From: Treponema sp.
GTDB lineage: Bacteria > Spirochaetota > Spirochaetia > Treponematales > Treponemataceae
Reading direction: 5' to 3'
Assembly (NCBI GenBank): GCA_017534445.1
Contig: JAFXWC010000031.1
Location: forward strand, 1 to 45,192
Length of the DNA stretch: 45,192 nt
In this document: positions 1-8,785 of the stretch, piece after piece
Layout: every line of letters begins with the position of its first letter
Position numbering within the stretch: position 1 is the first letter of the stretch
Translations under genes and position numbers: made by a program
Notes under the pieces: generated by a model
Told to the model about the DNA's origin: nothing
The model's database searches: none
What the model saw: the letters and a program-made list of their open reading frames with translations, nothing else

Positions 1-1
1 A

Positions 2-751
2 GAAAAGGCCCAGATGATTACAAAGGCTCAGGGCGATGCAGAAAAAATCATTAAGGATGCAGAAAGCGCCGCATTCAATGAAGTAAAGAAGCAGACCGAC
101 CAGGCAGCCATCATAAAGCACAATGCGGAAAAAGAAGCCGCTGATGTTGTTGCAAACGCAAAGGCAGAAGCAGAGCGCATTCTTGAAAATGCCCACAACG
201 AAGAGCAGCGCATCTTTGACAAATCACAGAAAGAAGGCTACGACAAGGGACACGAGGAAGGTTACCAGACTGGCAATGCCGAAGCTGACCGTCTTGTTGA
301 GCGTCTTCATAAAATCATTGATTCCGTTCAGGACAAGAGACAGGACATTCTTGACAACACAGAGCAGCAGATTGTAGACCTTGTCCTTTTGATGACCCGC
401 AAAGTCGTAAAGATTATGAGCGAAAACCAGAAGAGCGTAATCATGGCAAACGTTGTTCAGGCTCTTAAGAAAGTGAAGGGCCGCGGAGACGTTACCCTGC
501 GCGTAAATCTAGCGGACATTAAGCTTACTACTGACCACGTTAAGGACTTTATCAACCAGGTGGAAAACATCAAGAATATTTCCATTGTGGAAGACAGTTC
601 TGTGGACCGCGGCGGTTGTATCGTAGAAACAGACTTTGGCGCAATTGACGCACGCATTGCAAGCCAGCTTAGCGAGCTCGAAACCAAGATTCTTGCAATT
701 TCTCCGATTAAGACCGTAAACAAGTCAGACGTAATCAATCCCGATCTTTAG
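2..751 (+). CDS. fliH: Flagellar assembly protein FliH (5' end outside window)
   Basis: FliH binds the export ATPase FliI at the cytoplasmic face of the flagellar type III export apparatus and restrains its activity. The reading frame is open back to the first complete codon, and the upstream residues (E-K-A-Q) continue the same charged, Ala/Glu/Lys-rich coiled coil, so the gene very probably begins outside the window; the ATG at 14 is internal. The visible part has a long N-terminal helical region rich in AEKEA-type heptads, then a compact C-terminal half (LVLLMTRKVVKIM... and ...GGCIVETDFGAIDARI) typical of the FliH/YscL/V-type ATPase E-subunit fold. The order fliH-fliI-fliJ supports the call. 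A 145-bp gap to fliI with nested inverted repeats is unusual for a flagellar operon. Confidence 0.9.
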   Translation, partial: EKAQMITKAQGDAEKIIKDAESAAFNEVKKQTDQAAIIKHNAEKEAADVVANAKAEAERILENAHNEEQRIFDKSQKEGYDKGHEEGYQTGNAEADRLVERLHKIIDSVQDKRQDILDNTEQQIVDLVLLMTRKVVKIMSENQKSVIMANVVQALKKVKGRGDVTLRVNLADIKLTTDHVKDFINQVENIKNISIVEDSSVDRGGCIVETDFGAIDARIASQLSELETKILAISPIKTVNKSDVINPDL

Positions 752-761
752 GTTGGGGTCT

Positions 762-870
762 GGTAAACAAGATAAGCCTTTGCAAAGGGCTGTTTCTAAA
801 AACTTATATTTGGGAATAAAATGGCAGACGTAAGGCGGGATAACTTATTGTTTGCCATTTCCTGTTTACC
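762..870. repeat. Nested inverted repeats between fliH and fliI
   Basis: GGTAAACA (762-769) is complementary to TGTTTACC (863-870). Inside it, ATGGCA (821-826) is complementary to TGCCAT (853-858). Nesting of the two pairs suggests an RNA fold in the intercistronic transcript. The arms are short, so this could be chance. Confidence 0.35.
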
Positions 871-896
871 GTTAACTATAAACTGGGGTGGTAAAA

Positions 897-2279
897 ATGG
901 AATCTTTCTTTGAAAAATATATTGATGCGGTAAAAGATACCGACACAATCAAATATACCGGAGCCGTAACTGCCGTAAAGGGGCTTATGATAGAAAGCTC
1001 TGGCCCAAGAAGCGTTATTGGCGAAATCTGTAAAATTCACATTCCTTCCACGAATGAATACCTTTTGGCAGAAGTTGTAGGCCTTGAAGGGACAACCGTC
1101 CGCCTTATGGCTTACGGAGAGACAAAGGGCATTGAGGTTGGGGCAGAGGTAACTGCATCCGGCCACGTGCTTGAAGTTCCTGTTGGCTCAAAGCTTCTTG
1201 GCCGCGTAATAGACGCAACAGGTACTCCCTTTGACGGAAAGGGTGACATTGCAACCCCTGTACACTATCCGGCCTTGCAGTCACCGCCAAGCCCTCTTGA
1301 AAGAAAGGACATTAACCGCCGCATTGTTACCGGCGTAAGAGCAATAGACGGACTTCTTGCTGTTGGAAAGGGGCAGCGTCTTGGAATCTTTGCAGGTTCA
1401 GGCGTTGGAAAAAGTACCCTTCTTTCTATAATAGCGCGCAATACAAATGCGGACGTAAACGTAATAGGCCTTATTGGTGAGCGTGGACGCGAGGTTATGG
1501 ACTTTATAAACCGCGACTTGGGTGAAGAAGGCCTTAAGAGAAGCGTTGTCGTTGTTGCAACAAGTGACCAGCCTTCAATTGCCCGTCTTAGGGCGGCTTA
1601 TGTTACCACTGCCATTGCCGAATATTTCCGTGACCAGGGCAAGGATGTTATGCTCATGTTTGACAGCGTAACCCGTTTTGCCCATGCCCAGAGGGAAATT
1701 GGACTTGCTACAGGCGAACCTCCAGCCCAGCGCGGCTATCCTCCGAGCGTATTCGATATGCTTCCAAAGCTTCTTGAACGCACTGGAACAAATGCAAAGG
1801 GCAGCATTACGGCCTTCTACACGGTTCTTGTTGACGGTGACGACATGGACGAGCCAATCTCCGACAAGGTACGCGGAACTTTGGACGGCCACATAGTACT
1901 TAACAGAAGCCTTGCCCAGCACCAGCACTATCCTGCAATAGACGTTCTTGCAAGTATAAGCCGTCTTAGTAGGCGTGTCTCGGGGCCAATGACTCTTAAA
2001 GCTGTCCAGACCGTAAAGAAATGGATGAGCGATTATGCCGCCCAGGAAGAAATGATTCTTGCCGGTGTTTACCAGAAGGGCAATTCTCCAGAAATTGACG
2101 AGGCCATAGAAAAGCACAGTGCAATAGAAGCATTCCTCTGCCAGGAAGAAAGCGACCACTGTACAATAGAAGACACCCTGCAAAAGCTTTCTGAACTTAG
2201 CGGAGTGCCCATTCCAAAAGAAGAGTTTGTAGAAAACCCCGTCGGTGCAATTAAGCACATAGACATAAAGGCAGTGTAA
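897..2279 (+). CDS. fliI: Flagellar export ATPase FliI
   Basis: FliI is the cytoplasmic ATPase of the flagellar type III secretion system and resembles the F1 beta subunit. The Walker A motif GSGVGKST is at about residues 167-174 and the Walker B strand VMLMFD at about 252. The family signature TATGEPPAQRGYPPS appears in the form LATGEPPAQRGYPPSVFDML, and the N-terminal beta-barrel and C-terminal helical domain are complete. The protein is 460 aa, normal for FliI. The ATG at 897 is preferred over the in-frame GTG at 888 because the G-rich ribosome site (TGGGGTGG, 884-891) sits at correct spacing from 897 and overlaps the GTG. It lies between fliH and fliJ on the same strand. Confidence 0.96.
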   Translation: MESFFEKYIDAVKDTDTIKYTGAVTAVKGLMIESSGPRSVIGEICKIHIPSTNEYLLAEVVGLEGTTVRLMAYGETKGIEVGAEVTASGHVLEVPVGSKLLGRVIDATGTPFDGKGDIATPVHYPALQSPPSPLERKDINRRIVTGVRAIDGLLAVGKGQRLGIFAGSGVGKSTLLSIIARNTNADVNVIGLIGERGREVMDFINRDLGEEGLKRSVVVVATSDQPSIARLRAAYVTTAIAEYFRDQGKDVMLMFDSVTRFAHAQREIGLATGEPPAQRGYPPSVFDMLPKLLERTGTNAKGSITAFYTVLVDGDDMDEPISDKVRGTLDGHIVLNRSLAQHQHYPAIDVLASISRLSRRVSGPMTLKAVQTVKKWMSDYAAQEEMILAGVYQKGNSPEIDEAIEKHSAIEAFLCQEESDHCTIEDTLQKLSELSGVPIPKEEFVENPVGAIKHIDIKAV

Positions 2280-2344
2280 ACAAACACGATAAATAATAAT
2301 TAACTGTCGTTCTGTACAGAGTTGGGTCAAGGAGGTATTTGTAA

Positions 2345-2782
2345 ATGAAAAAATTCAATTATTCAATGCAGAAAATCCTTGACCTAAGGAATTTTGAGCT
2401 TGACCAGGCCGAAGTGGACTTGGGAAAGACCAATGCCGAGATTGCAGTCCAAAACAATACCCTAAAAGCCATAGCGGAACAAAAAGTTTCCGTTTCCCGC
2501 AGCACGGATGCGTCTTCCGACCTTAACGACTATTATGCCGCAGATGCATATTTTAAGCTTCTTGAGCAGAGAAAGGAAATGTGCTTTGAAGAACTTGCCC
2601 GCCTTGAGCCAATTGCCGAGCAAAAGAGGGGCGTCGTCCGCGAGTGCATGAAAAAGGTAAAGGTTCTTGAGCAGCTTAAAAAGTCAAAGATGGGGCAGTG
2701 GAAAAAGCAGAACCTTAAGGAAGAAGAACTTGCCATGGACGAAGTTGTTACCTTTAAGTCTTCGTCAGCGTCTGACGATTAG
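2345..2782 (+). CDS. fliJ: Flagellar export protein FliJ
   Basis: FliJ is a small coiled-coil stalk-like protein that links FliI to FlhA and acts as a chaperone escort in flagellar export. This protein has 145 aa and is almost wholly helical and charged, beginning with the family-typical pattern F-x-Y-x-M-Q-K-I-L-D-L-R. It has no strong catalytic motif, which is normal. A good ribosome site (AAGGAGGT, ending about 7 nt before the ATG) precedes it. Position directly after fliI with 65 bp between them makes the assignment secure. The gene ends the flagellar run; the next gene converges on it. Confidence 0.88.
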   Translation: MKKFNYSMQKILDLRNFELDQAEVDLGKTNAEIAVQNNTLKAIAEQKVSVSRSTDASSDLNDYYAADAYFKLLEQRKEMCFEELARLEPIAEQKRGVVRECMKKVKVLEQLKKSKMGQWKKQNLKEEELAMDEVVTFKSSSASDD

Positions 2783-2863
2783 AAACTTTCTCCCGATTGT
2801 AGCAAAGAGACAAAATGGCAGAGCCTTAAGAATTACCGTCCAAAAAAATCTAACTCAAATTTA

Positions 2864-2893
2864 AGGATTGCTCAAGACAAGTCCGGCAATCCT
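2864..2893. terminator. Stem-loop between convergent fliJ and nucleoside kinase genes
   Basis: AGGATTGC (2864-2871) pairs perfectly with GCAATCCT (2886-2893) across a 14-nt loop. A short T run follows at 2908-2912 on the plus strand, and an A run lies at about 2842-2848, which is a T run for minus-strand transcripts. A bidirectional terminator is plausible, but neither T run directly abuts the stem. Confidence 0.45.
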
Positions 2894-2913
2894 CAAGGCA
2901 CTAATCGTTTTTA

Positions 2914-4572
2914 CTAATAATGGAAAGCAGAGCCTCCAATAAATTCCCTGATTATTGAATGGGTTGGAACGGCATTCGCAGGAATCGTGGAGAAGTTGTT
3001 AAGGAAGCTTAAGAGCCTTGTAGCCTCGCAATATTCCTTCTGCAAGGGCGTAACGCAGCGCAAAAGCGGATCCGCGTAAACCTTAAGAACCGGAAGCTCG
3101 TAGTCCAGAGCTGTGTTGAGCATGGCATCTGCATTGTTCTGGAAGGGGAAGATGTGAAGCCTTTCGCCCCTCTGAACACTGTCCCACATGGAGATTGTGT
3201 CTGCTGCGCTCTTTCCACGGAAGCGTGCATCGCGGACTATGCGGCGGATAAGGCGGTTGTCGCTTGTTGCAATGCGGTTGTGGTCGTCCAGGTTAAGCTG
3301 GGTAAGGGCAGAAAGGTAAATCTTGAACTTCTTGTCTGCAGAAACCAGCGGCGTAAGCTTTTCGTTAAGGCCGTGGATTCCTTCCATAACAAGGATGTCG
3401 TTTGGCCCAAGAGACATGGTTTCGCCCTTGTAGTAGCGCTTTCCCTCGTGGAAGTCGTAGCTTGGAACGTCTATGGTCTTTCCAGCAAACAAATCCAGAA
3501 GGTTCTGGTTAATAAGCGGAACGTCCAGTGCCTCAAGGCATTCGTAGTCGTAGTTGCCGTCTGCGTCCTTGGGGGTGCTTTCCCTGCCAAGATAGTAGCT
3601 GTCAAGTGCAATTACCTTTGGCTTGTAGCCTATTGCCTGAAGCTGCAGTGCCAGTTTTTTGCTTGTAGTTGTCTTACCGCTGGAAGAAGGGCCTGCAATA
3701 AGGACTACGCGCACCGTTCCCCTCTGGTGAATCTGGTCTGCAATGTCTGCAATGCACTTTACCTGCAAAGTTTCGGTAATGTCTATAAATTCATCCTGCT
3801 TCCTGTCGTGAATCAGCTGGTTTACACCCGCCGCAGAAGTTACGCCAAGGATTTTTCCCCAGTCCTTGTAGCGCTTGTAAATCTCAAAGAGCTTGGGCTG
3901 GTCTTCAAAAGGGGTAAGCCTGTCCGGGGTTGCATGCTCAGGGAAGCGAAGCAAAAAGCCTTCGTGGTAGGGCATAAGGTCAAAAACGCTAAGGATTCCT
4001 GTGCTGGAAGCAAGGGGACCAAAGTAAAGGTCGCTAAAGTCTTCCAGAGTGTTTACCATAACCTTGCCGGGGCAGCGGTAGTTTAGCTGCTTGCGGGTTT
4101 CTGTAAGGCCAAGCTTTTCAAAAAGCTCGCATGCCTCTTGGTAGGAAATGCAGCCGCATTCAATAACCTCGTCTGCCTGAATTATGCGAGTCATCTCGTT
4201 TTTAAGGGCAATGATTTCTTCCGTCTTAAGGGATTTTCCCGTGTCCAGGGTGTAGTAGTAGCCGTAGCCAAGGCTGTGGCCAACCAAAAGGTGGGCGTTG
4301 GGGTAGATGTTGTGGGCGGCAGTTGCCAAAACAAAACAGAGTGAGCGCCTGTAGATAGCGGCTCCGTCCTTGCTGTCAAGGTATACAGGTTCCAGGGTTG
4401 CACTTATGTCTACATAGCTGTCCAGCGAGTAAATTTCGTTGTTTACGCGCACTGCCACGATTTTTTTACCGTCAGATTCCGGTGCAAATTTATGGATGAG
4501 AGTAATCGGAGTTATCTCGTTTGAAAGTTCTTCTTTTGTTCCGTCTGGAAAAGTAAGTGTAAATTTCTTCAT
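2914..4572 (-). CDS. TGS-domain nucleoside kinase (uridine kinase family)
   Basis: Predicted to phosphorylate a nucleoside (uridine/cytidine type) using ATP. Residues 1-60 form a TGS-like domain (opening MKKFTLTFPDGTKEEL). A central region resembles the second additional domain of threonyl-tRNA synthetase (HSLGYGYYY, CPGKVM). The C-terminal half is a uridine kinase with P-loop GPSSSGKTT at about 293-301, the LDSYYLGRE segment and EGIHGLN. This three-part architecture at about 550 aa is a known family in spirochaetes and Firmicutes; the exact substrate is inferred. It is a single gene convergent to fliJ. A -10 box 7 nt before the start predicts a leaderless mRNA. Confidence 0.88.
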   Translation of the reverse strand: MKKFTLTFPDGTKEELSNEITPITLIHKFAPESDGKKIVAVRVNNEIYSLDSYVDISATLEPVYLDSKDGAAIYRRSLCFVLATAAHNIYPNAHLLVGHSLGYGYYYTLDTGKSLKTEEIIALKNEMTRIIQADEVIECGCISYQEACELFEKLGLTETRKQLNYRCPGKVMVNTLEDFSDLYFGPLASSTGILSVFDLMPYHEGFLLRFPEHATPDRLTPFEDQPKLFEIYKRYKDWGKILGVTSAAGVNQLIHDRKQDEFIDITETLQVKCIADIADQIHQRGTVRVVLIAGPSSSGKTTTSKKLALQLQAIGYKPKVIALDSYYLGRESTPKDADGNYDYECLEALDVPLINQNLLDLFAGKTIDVPSYDFHEGKRYYKGETMSLGPNDILVMEGIHGLNEKLTPLVSADKKFKIYLSALTQLNLDDHNRIATSDNRLIRRIVRDARFRGKSAADTISMWDSVQRGERLHIFPFQNNADAMLNTALDYELPVLKVYADPLLRCVTPLQKEYCEATRLLSFLNNFSTIPANAVPTHSIIREFIGGSAFHY

Positions 4573-4579
4573 GCCTAAT

Positions 4580-4607
4580 ATTATAATCCACTTTTTTTCT
4601 TTTGCAA
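4580..4607 (-). promoter_or_regulatory. Promoter of nucleoside kinase gene, leaderless type
   Basis: On the minus strand TATAAT (4585-4580) lies 7 nt before the ATG (4572). TTGCAA (4602-4607) is 16 nt upstream of it. There is no Shine-Dalgarno between -10 and ATG. Confidence 0.6.
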
Positions 4608-4634
4608 ATAGAATTCAAATTTATTTAAGGAAAG

Positions 4635-4808
4635 CATTTTTTTCTTTTTTTTGCGGCACTTGCTCTTGGGACAGACTGTTTTTTTTGCTGCAAAACATGC
4701 CCCTTGTGTGGCGCTTCCGGGGTTCCGCCCTTCGGCTCCATTCCTCTGGTCGCGCTGCGCACTCCCGCCGGAATGGGCTTTCGCCCACCCCTCCAGTGCC
4801 TGCCGTGC
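4635..4808 (-). repeat. Dispersed structured repeat, copy A (internally deleted)
   Basis: Read on the minus strand this matches the copies at 20819-21099 and 39801-40081. It shares GCACGG, GGAGGGG, the GCGCGACCAGAGGAATGGAG block (close to copy B), GGAACCCCGGAA and the 3' tail GTGCCGCAAAAAAAAG. The middle hairpin block of the longer copies is missing. The GGGC-GAAA-GCCC and ATTCC...GGAAT hairpins are kept. The 399-bp stretch 4573-4971 holds this repeat plus the two divergent promoters; nothing else coding is evident. Confidence 0.75.
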
Positions 4809-4935
4809 TTTTTTTTGCTGCATTTTCATTTGCGCTAGAAAAGTCTTTCTTGCCAAAGAGCCTGACCGGGTACGGAGTACCGGGCACAGTTGAAAAATAG
4901 AGTATGCTCCGTAAAATTCTTAAAAATATCTGCGC

Positions 4936-4964
4936 TTGAAATAAAAATTCATTTGTGCCATACT
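4936..4964 (+). promoter_or_regulatory. Promoter of lipoprotein gene, leaderless type
   Basis: TTGAAA (4936-4941), 17-bp spacer, CATACT (4959-4964), then 7 nt to the ATG at 4972. The -10 is imperfect. Confidence 0.45.
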
Positions 4965-4971
4965 TTTTTTT

Positions 4972-5676
4972 ATGAAGAGAAATCATTTGCCTTTTGCAAA
5001 TCTGCTTTTTACAGCGCTGAATGCGGCCTTTTTGCTTTTTGCAACTCCGCAGCTTTTTGTTTCATGCGGCACAACGCGCGTAGAAGGGGAAGTTGAAAGC
5101 CACAAGCCTCAGGAGCCAGAACCAAAGACAGACCCTGAGCCAGAAGACCCCAAGCCTGTTGAATGGAAGGCCGCCTCGTCCCTTGATGACCTTTACGGCG
5201 TATGGACTTGCGGAAAGAATTCCTATGAATATCCTTTTGACCTTAACGGCCAGCGCTATCTTAAAAAGTCATACGAAGAGGTGGACGACACCCAAAGATG
5301 GCAGGACTTTGCTAAAAAATCAGGCCTTGGCTTTTCCGAACTGTGGCAGAAGCGCTTTGCCTATCTTGAAAAAATCTACGGGGAAGAACTGCCTGCTTCC
5401 GATTCATCTGGAACCCAGTGCGGCATAAAGCTCCGCGTGATTGGTTCACATGTCTACGCAAGAAGGGAATATCTTATTCCAGAAAGGATTCTTGGATTCA
5501 ACCTGAATTTCTTTTACCTTTCCCCGGAGAAGGATAGGCTTAGGGAAAACGGTACCTTCCATTTTGCTTCGTCAAGGTTCAGGGATTTTTCTGCAGGAAG
5601 TTTTTCTTCCCAAAACGATGGTGTGTTTGAGAGGGAGGGTGCTTCGCCCGTTACCTTTAGGGGGACTACGCTTTGA
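4972..5676 (+). CDS. Hypothetical lipoprotein
   Basis: No family recognised. The 234-aa product begins with a basic-hydrophobic signal sequence ending in the lipobox-like FVSC (Cys at about residue 27), followed by a Pro/Glu/Asp-rich linker (PQEPEPKTDPEPEDPKP) and a globular part starting ASSLDDLYGVWTCGKNSYEYP, so a membrane-anchored periplasmic or surface protein is inferred. The LYGVW opening is reminiscent of lipocalin-like 'ligand-binding or scavenging' folds, which is only a guess. Its stop codon overlaps the TTG start of the following patatin gene, which suggests co-translation. Confidence 0.7.
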   Translation: MKRNHLPFANLLFTALNAAFLLFATPQLFVSCGTTRVEGEVESHKPQEPEPKTDPEPEDPKPVEWKAASSLDDLYGVWTCGKNSYEYPFDLNGQRYLKKSYEEVDDTQRWQDFAKKSGLGFSELWQKRFAYLEKIYGEELPASDSSGTQCGIKLRVIGSHVYARREYLIPERILGFNLNFFYLSPEKDRLRENGTFHFASSRFRDFSAGSFSSQNDGVFEREGASPVTFRGTTL

Positions 5677-6572
5677 AAATAAATTTTGTAAAAAGATTTT
5701 GCCTTGCTTTTGTCTTTGCCTCACTGGCAATGCTTTGCCATGCAGAAGAGATTGGTCTTGTACTTTCCGGTGGCGGCGGCAAGGGTGCTTACGAAGTTGG
5801 TGTCTGGAAGGCACTGTGCGAATATGGTATTGCCCAGAAGGTTACGGTAATTTCCGGTACCAGCGTTGGCGGTCTTAATGCGGCTTTGTTTGCTTGTGTG
5901 AAGGCTGAACAGGCGGAAAAGATTTGGGTGGATATTGTTCCTTCAAGGCTTACCCAGGACGGGGCTCTTATTTCCCAGGAAGGGCTTAACAAGATAATTT
6001 CTTCCATACCGCTTCAAAAGCTTAACAAAGGATACAGACCCCACGTGTTTGTTACAACTGTCCGCGCAAAGGGTAAGATTATCAAGCGATTTACCTCCAA
6101 GCCCGGTAGCGATGCCTTCCGCTTTTTGCTTAACGAAGAGCCAGACTTTGAGCAGATTAGGCTTAAGCTTCTTGCAACATCGGCATTCCCTGTTCTTACA
6201 GACCCAATAACTCTTGCAGACGGCTACAAGTATACGGACGGTGGTGAAGAGGCTGTTGGCGGAGACAATGTTCCACTTGCACCAATCGTTGAGCGCTATC
6301 CGGATATAAAGAACATATTTGTAATCTATTTAAGCGACAGGGACCATGTAAAGAGGCGCATACAAAAGAAGGACTTTGACACAAAAGTGATAACCGAGAT
6401 TTTCCCCAGCATAGATACGGACGGAAGTGGCTTTTGGGAGCGCATGCTGGACGGAACTGCAAACTTTAAGGAAGACCGCATAAGGCTTTTAATACGGCAG
6501 GGCTATGAAGACACCGTGGAACTTTTGCAAAGGCGCGGAATGTATCCTGTTTCCTCTTACTGGTATGAATAA
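5673..6572 (+). CDS. Patatin-like phospholipase, exported
   Basis: Predicted serine lipid acyl hydrolase. An N-terminal signal peptide (about 1-24, ending CHA) is followed by the oxyanion loop GGGGKG (33-38), nucleophile motif GTSVG (62-66, Ser64) and the catalytic Asp in DGG (189-191), so the patatin dyad is intact. Length 299 aa fits a bare catalytic domain. The start is TTG, overlapping the upstream TGA by two bases, with a strong AGGGGG ribosome site (5659-5664) 8 nt before it; translational coupling to the lipoprotein is likely. The signal peptide makes it a candidate periplasmic or secreted lipase acting on envelope or host lipids, which is an inference. Confidence 0.88.
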   Translation: MKINFVKRFCLAFVFASLAMLCHAEEIGLVLSGGGGKGAYEVGVWKALCEYGIAQKVTVISGTSVGGLNAALFACVKAEQAEKIWVDIVPSRLTQDGALISQEGLNKIISSIPLQKLNKGYRPHVFVTTVRAKGKIIKRFTSKPGSDAFRFLLNEEPDFEQIRLKLLATSAFPVLTDPITLADGYKYTDGGEEAVGGDNVPLAPIVERYPDIKNIFVIYLSDRDHVKRRIQKKDFDTKVITEIFPSIDTDGSGFWERMLDGTANFKEDRIRLLIRQGYEDTVELLQRRGMYPVSSYWYE

Positions 6573-6605
6573 AAATCGGGGAATGAATACGTCTCTGGAG
6601 TAAAG

Positions 6606-6986
6606 ATGGGAAAGCTTGTCAGCTATATTTTAAATGCGTTTTTATATTTTATTTTACTTGTAATAGCAGCTTCTTTCTTTTTGGTAAAAGACTACCTGAT
6701 TGCTGTAATATTACTACTTGCTTTGCTTGTATATTTTTTGCTTTCCGATATTTGTTTTCCAAGTATTGGGAACATCAAGAGCTTTGTTTTTACAGAAAAG
6801 GATATAAGAAAAAAGCTTTTGCTAAAAATGTTGTATCTGTTTTTGTACGTAGCAATTGTTTTCCTTGCCGTGCACATAAGCATCTATATTTTACTGCTGA
6901 TTAATTTGATTGTTGGGCTGGATATAATATTTTTGTTAGTAAAAAAGAAAAGATTCCTGTTCTACCTCTTCGGTGTTGACTTGTGA
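6606..6986 (+). CDS. Small multi-pass membrane protein (RDD-like?)
   Basis: A 126-aa product made almost entirely of hydrophobic segments: about four membrane spans (roughly 8-26, 30-46, 74-95 and 96-112) with a short charged middle (FTEKDIRKK). The arrangement vaguely recalls RDD-family proteins, but no diagnostic RDD motif is visible, so function is unknown. A CTGGAG ribosome site precedes the ATG. It follows the patatin gene by 33 bp on the same strand. Base composition is markedly AT-richer than the neighbours, as is the 230 bp after it, hinting at a different origin. Confidence 0.6.
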   Translation: MGKLVSYILNAFLYFILLVIAASFFLVKDYLIAVILLLALLVYFLLSDICFPSIGNIKSFVFTEKDIRKKLLLKMLYLFLYVAIVFLAVHISIYILLLINLIVGLDIIFLLVKKKRFLFYLFGVDL

Positions 6987-6991
6987 TGTGT

Positions 6992-7008
6992 AGTAAACAT
7001 CGTTTACT
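6992..7008. repeat. Perfect short hairpin after the membrane protein gene
   Basis: AGTAAAC (6992-6998) pairs with GTTTACT (7002-7008) over a 3-nt loop, just after the stop codon. No T run follows, so it is not a clear terminator. The rest of 6987-7180 is AT-rich and has no intact gene. A frame open from about 7000 to a stop at 7172 (containing KHIVPHRDLLDASVAFYL) without a start codon may be a decayed gene end. Confidence 0.4.
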
Positions 7009-7180
7009 CCACAAGTCTGCGGCTTTAAACCAAAAACATGCTACGGTTCTTGGTATGGATATAAAATTTCAAAGCATATTGTTCCCCATAGAGATTTGCT
7101 TGATGCATCTGTAGCTTTTTACCTTTCTTTTATAAAAACATCATCTTTCAATTTGCAAATTCCTAAATTCTAACTGCTTT

Positions 7181-7210
7181 ATTGTATACTTTGCCGAATA
7201 ATGCTAAAAT
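7181..7210 (+). promoter_or_regulatory. Promoter of AAA/PD-(D/E)XK gene, leaderless type
   Basis: TTGTAT (7181-7186), 18-bp spacer, TAAAAT (7205-7210), then 6 nt to the ATG at 7217 with no Shine-Dalgarno. Confidence 0.5.
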
Positions 7211-7216
7211 AAAAAC

Positions 7217-8785
7217 ATGGAAGCAAGATACTTACCAATCGGAATACAGGATTTTGAGGACTTACGCAGGCGCGGTTGCATTTATGTTGATAAAACTTCT
7301 TTTGTCTTTAAGCTGGTAACAGAAGGTAAACCGTATTTCTTAAGCCGTCCCCGCCGCTTTGGTAAAAGTCTTTTGCTTTCAACCCTGGAGGCATACTTTC
7401 TTGGTAAAAAGGAACTTTTTAGTGGGCTTGCAATAGAAAAGCTGGAAAAGGACTGGACGCAGTATCCTGTTCTAAAGATTAGCTTTGGTCGCGGTTCTTA
7501 CGAAACAAAAGAAAAACTTCTTTCTGTTGTTGATTCAATTTTGTGTGAATATGAATCTTGCTTTCATTTGGAAAAACATTCAGACAATCCTGCTGTGCGG
7601 CTTGCAAATCTTATAAAGGCCGCAAATGAACAGTCTGGTAAGCAGGTTGTTATTCTTATAGATGAATACGACAAGCCCATTCTTGACGCTCTTTATACAG
7701 AATTCGAAGAAGTAAACCGCCAGGAGCTCCGCAATTTTTACAGTCCATTAAAAGATTTGGATGCTTACATAAAATTCCTTTTCATTACAGGAATTACAAA
7801 AGTAAGCCATGTAAATATATTCAGCGGCCTTAACCAGTTGAATGACATAAGCTTGAACAAAGATTTTTCCTCTTTGTGCGGAATTTCCGAATCAGAACTT
7901 GAAGAATATTTTGAGCCGGAAATTGAGGCGCTTGCAAAAGAGCAGGAAATGACTGTTGCAGAGGCAAAGGAAAAGCTTGCCTTAATGTACGATGGCTATC
8001 ACTTTACCCATAATGTTGAAGGCGTTTACAATCCCTTCTGCCTGTTAAAGTGCTTTATGGAAAAAGACTTTGGCTCCTACTGGTTTGAAAGTGGTACACC
8101 TTCCTTCCTCGTAAAGACCCTGGAAAAGCAGCCGCTTGCTCTTTCTTCAATAATCAACGGACGAAAGGCAAAGGAAGATCAGTTCAAGAACTATGACCCA
8201 GAGTCAAACAACATGCTTCCTGTAATCTATCAGAGTGGCTACCTTACTATAAAAGACTTCAACAAAGAAAGGCGGGTGTATACGCTGGACTTTCCGAACA
8301 GGGAAATTGAAGAGGGCTTCCTTAATGTCCTTCTGAAGAAATTTGTAAAAGTGCCGGATGATGACATGGGGCTTGCTGTAGACAACATCTATGATGCGCT
8401 GGAAAAGAATAATGTAGACAAAGTGCTTTCAATTATAAAAGCCGCAATTGCAGACCTGCCAACAGTAGTAAAGAAAGACATGTGCGAAAACTACTACGAG
8501 TCCGTAACCCACCTTATCTTTAGGCTTACAGGCTTTAGCGTGGTAAGCGAACTTCAGTCTGTAGCAGGGCGAAGCGACGTAATTGTTACAACGAAAGATT
8601 CAGTTTTTATCTTTGAGCTTAAGATGGACAAGGGCCGCAAGTTTGATGAAGTTGCAGAAGAAGCCCTTTCCCAGATTGACGCAAACGGATATGCAGAGCG
8701 TTTTGCCGTAAGCGGAAAGGCAATGTTCAAAGTGGGCGTCGTATTTTCCAGCGAAGGCAAAGGCATGGTCGGCTGGAAGTATTAA
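7217..8785 (+). CDS. AAA-ATPase-like / PD-(D/E)XK nuclease-like protein
   Basis: Member of the large, poorly understood family with an N-terminal AAA-ATPase-like domain and a C-terminal DUF1703-type PD-(D/E)XK domain, often present in many copies in gut Bacteroidetes and Treponema. Family-typical opening YLPIGIQDFEDLR, Walker A variant RPRRFGKSLL (44-53), Walker B ILIDEYDKP (146-154), and a C-terminal nuclease-like core with SDVIV and FELKM (about residues 454-473). At 522 aa it is full length. Its role is not established; defence or mobile-element links have been suggested for relatives. It is a single gene with its own promoter in an AT-rich, accessory-looking stretch. Confidence 0.85.
   Translation: MEARYLPIGIQDFEDLRRRGCIYVDKTSFVFKLVTEGKPYFLSRPRRFGKSLLLSTLEAYFLGKKELFSGLAIEKLEKDWTQYPVLKISFGRGSYETKEKLLSVVDSILCEYESCFHLEKHSDNPAVRLANLIKAANEQSGKQVVILIDEYDKPILDALYTEFEEVNRQELRNFYSPLKDLDAYIKFLFITGITKVSHVNIFSGLNQLNDISLNKDFSSLCGISESELEEYFEPEIEALAKEQEMTVAEAKEKLALMYDGYHFTHNVEGVYNPFCLLKCFMEKDFGSYWFESGTPSFLVKTLEKQPLALSSIINGRKAKEDQFKNYDPESNNMLPVIYQSGYLTIKDFNKERRVYTLDFPNREIEEGFLNVLLKKFVKVPDDDMGLAVDNIYDALEKNNVDKVLSIIKAAIADLPTVVKKDMCENYYESVTHLIFRLTGFSVVSELQSVAGRSDVIVTTKDSVFIFELKMDKGRKFDEVAEEALSQIDANGYAERFAVSGKAMFKVGVVFSSEGKGMVGWKY

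Noticed and set aside
1575..2330. 251-codon minus-strand frame inside fliI
   Set aside because: Shadow of fliI; no ribosome site and no recognisable domain.
3154..4086. 310-codon plus-strand frame inside the nucleoside kinase gene
   Set aside because: Antisense shadow of a well-supported gene; no family resemblance, unusual Val/Cys content.
4439..4900. Frames across 4439-4986 on both strands
   Set aside because: They read through repeat copy A and promoter sequence; no frame is conserved between repeat copies.
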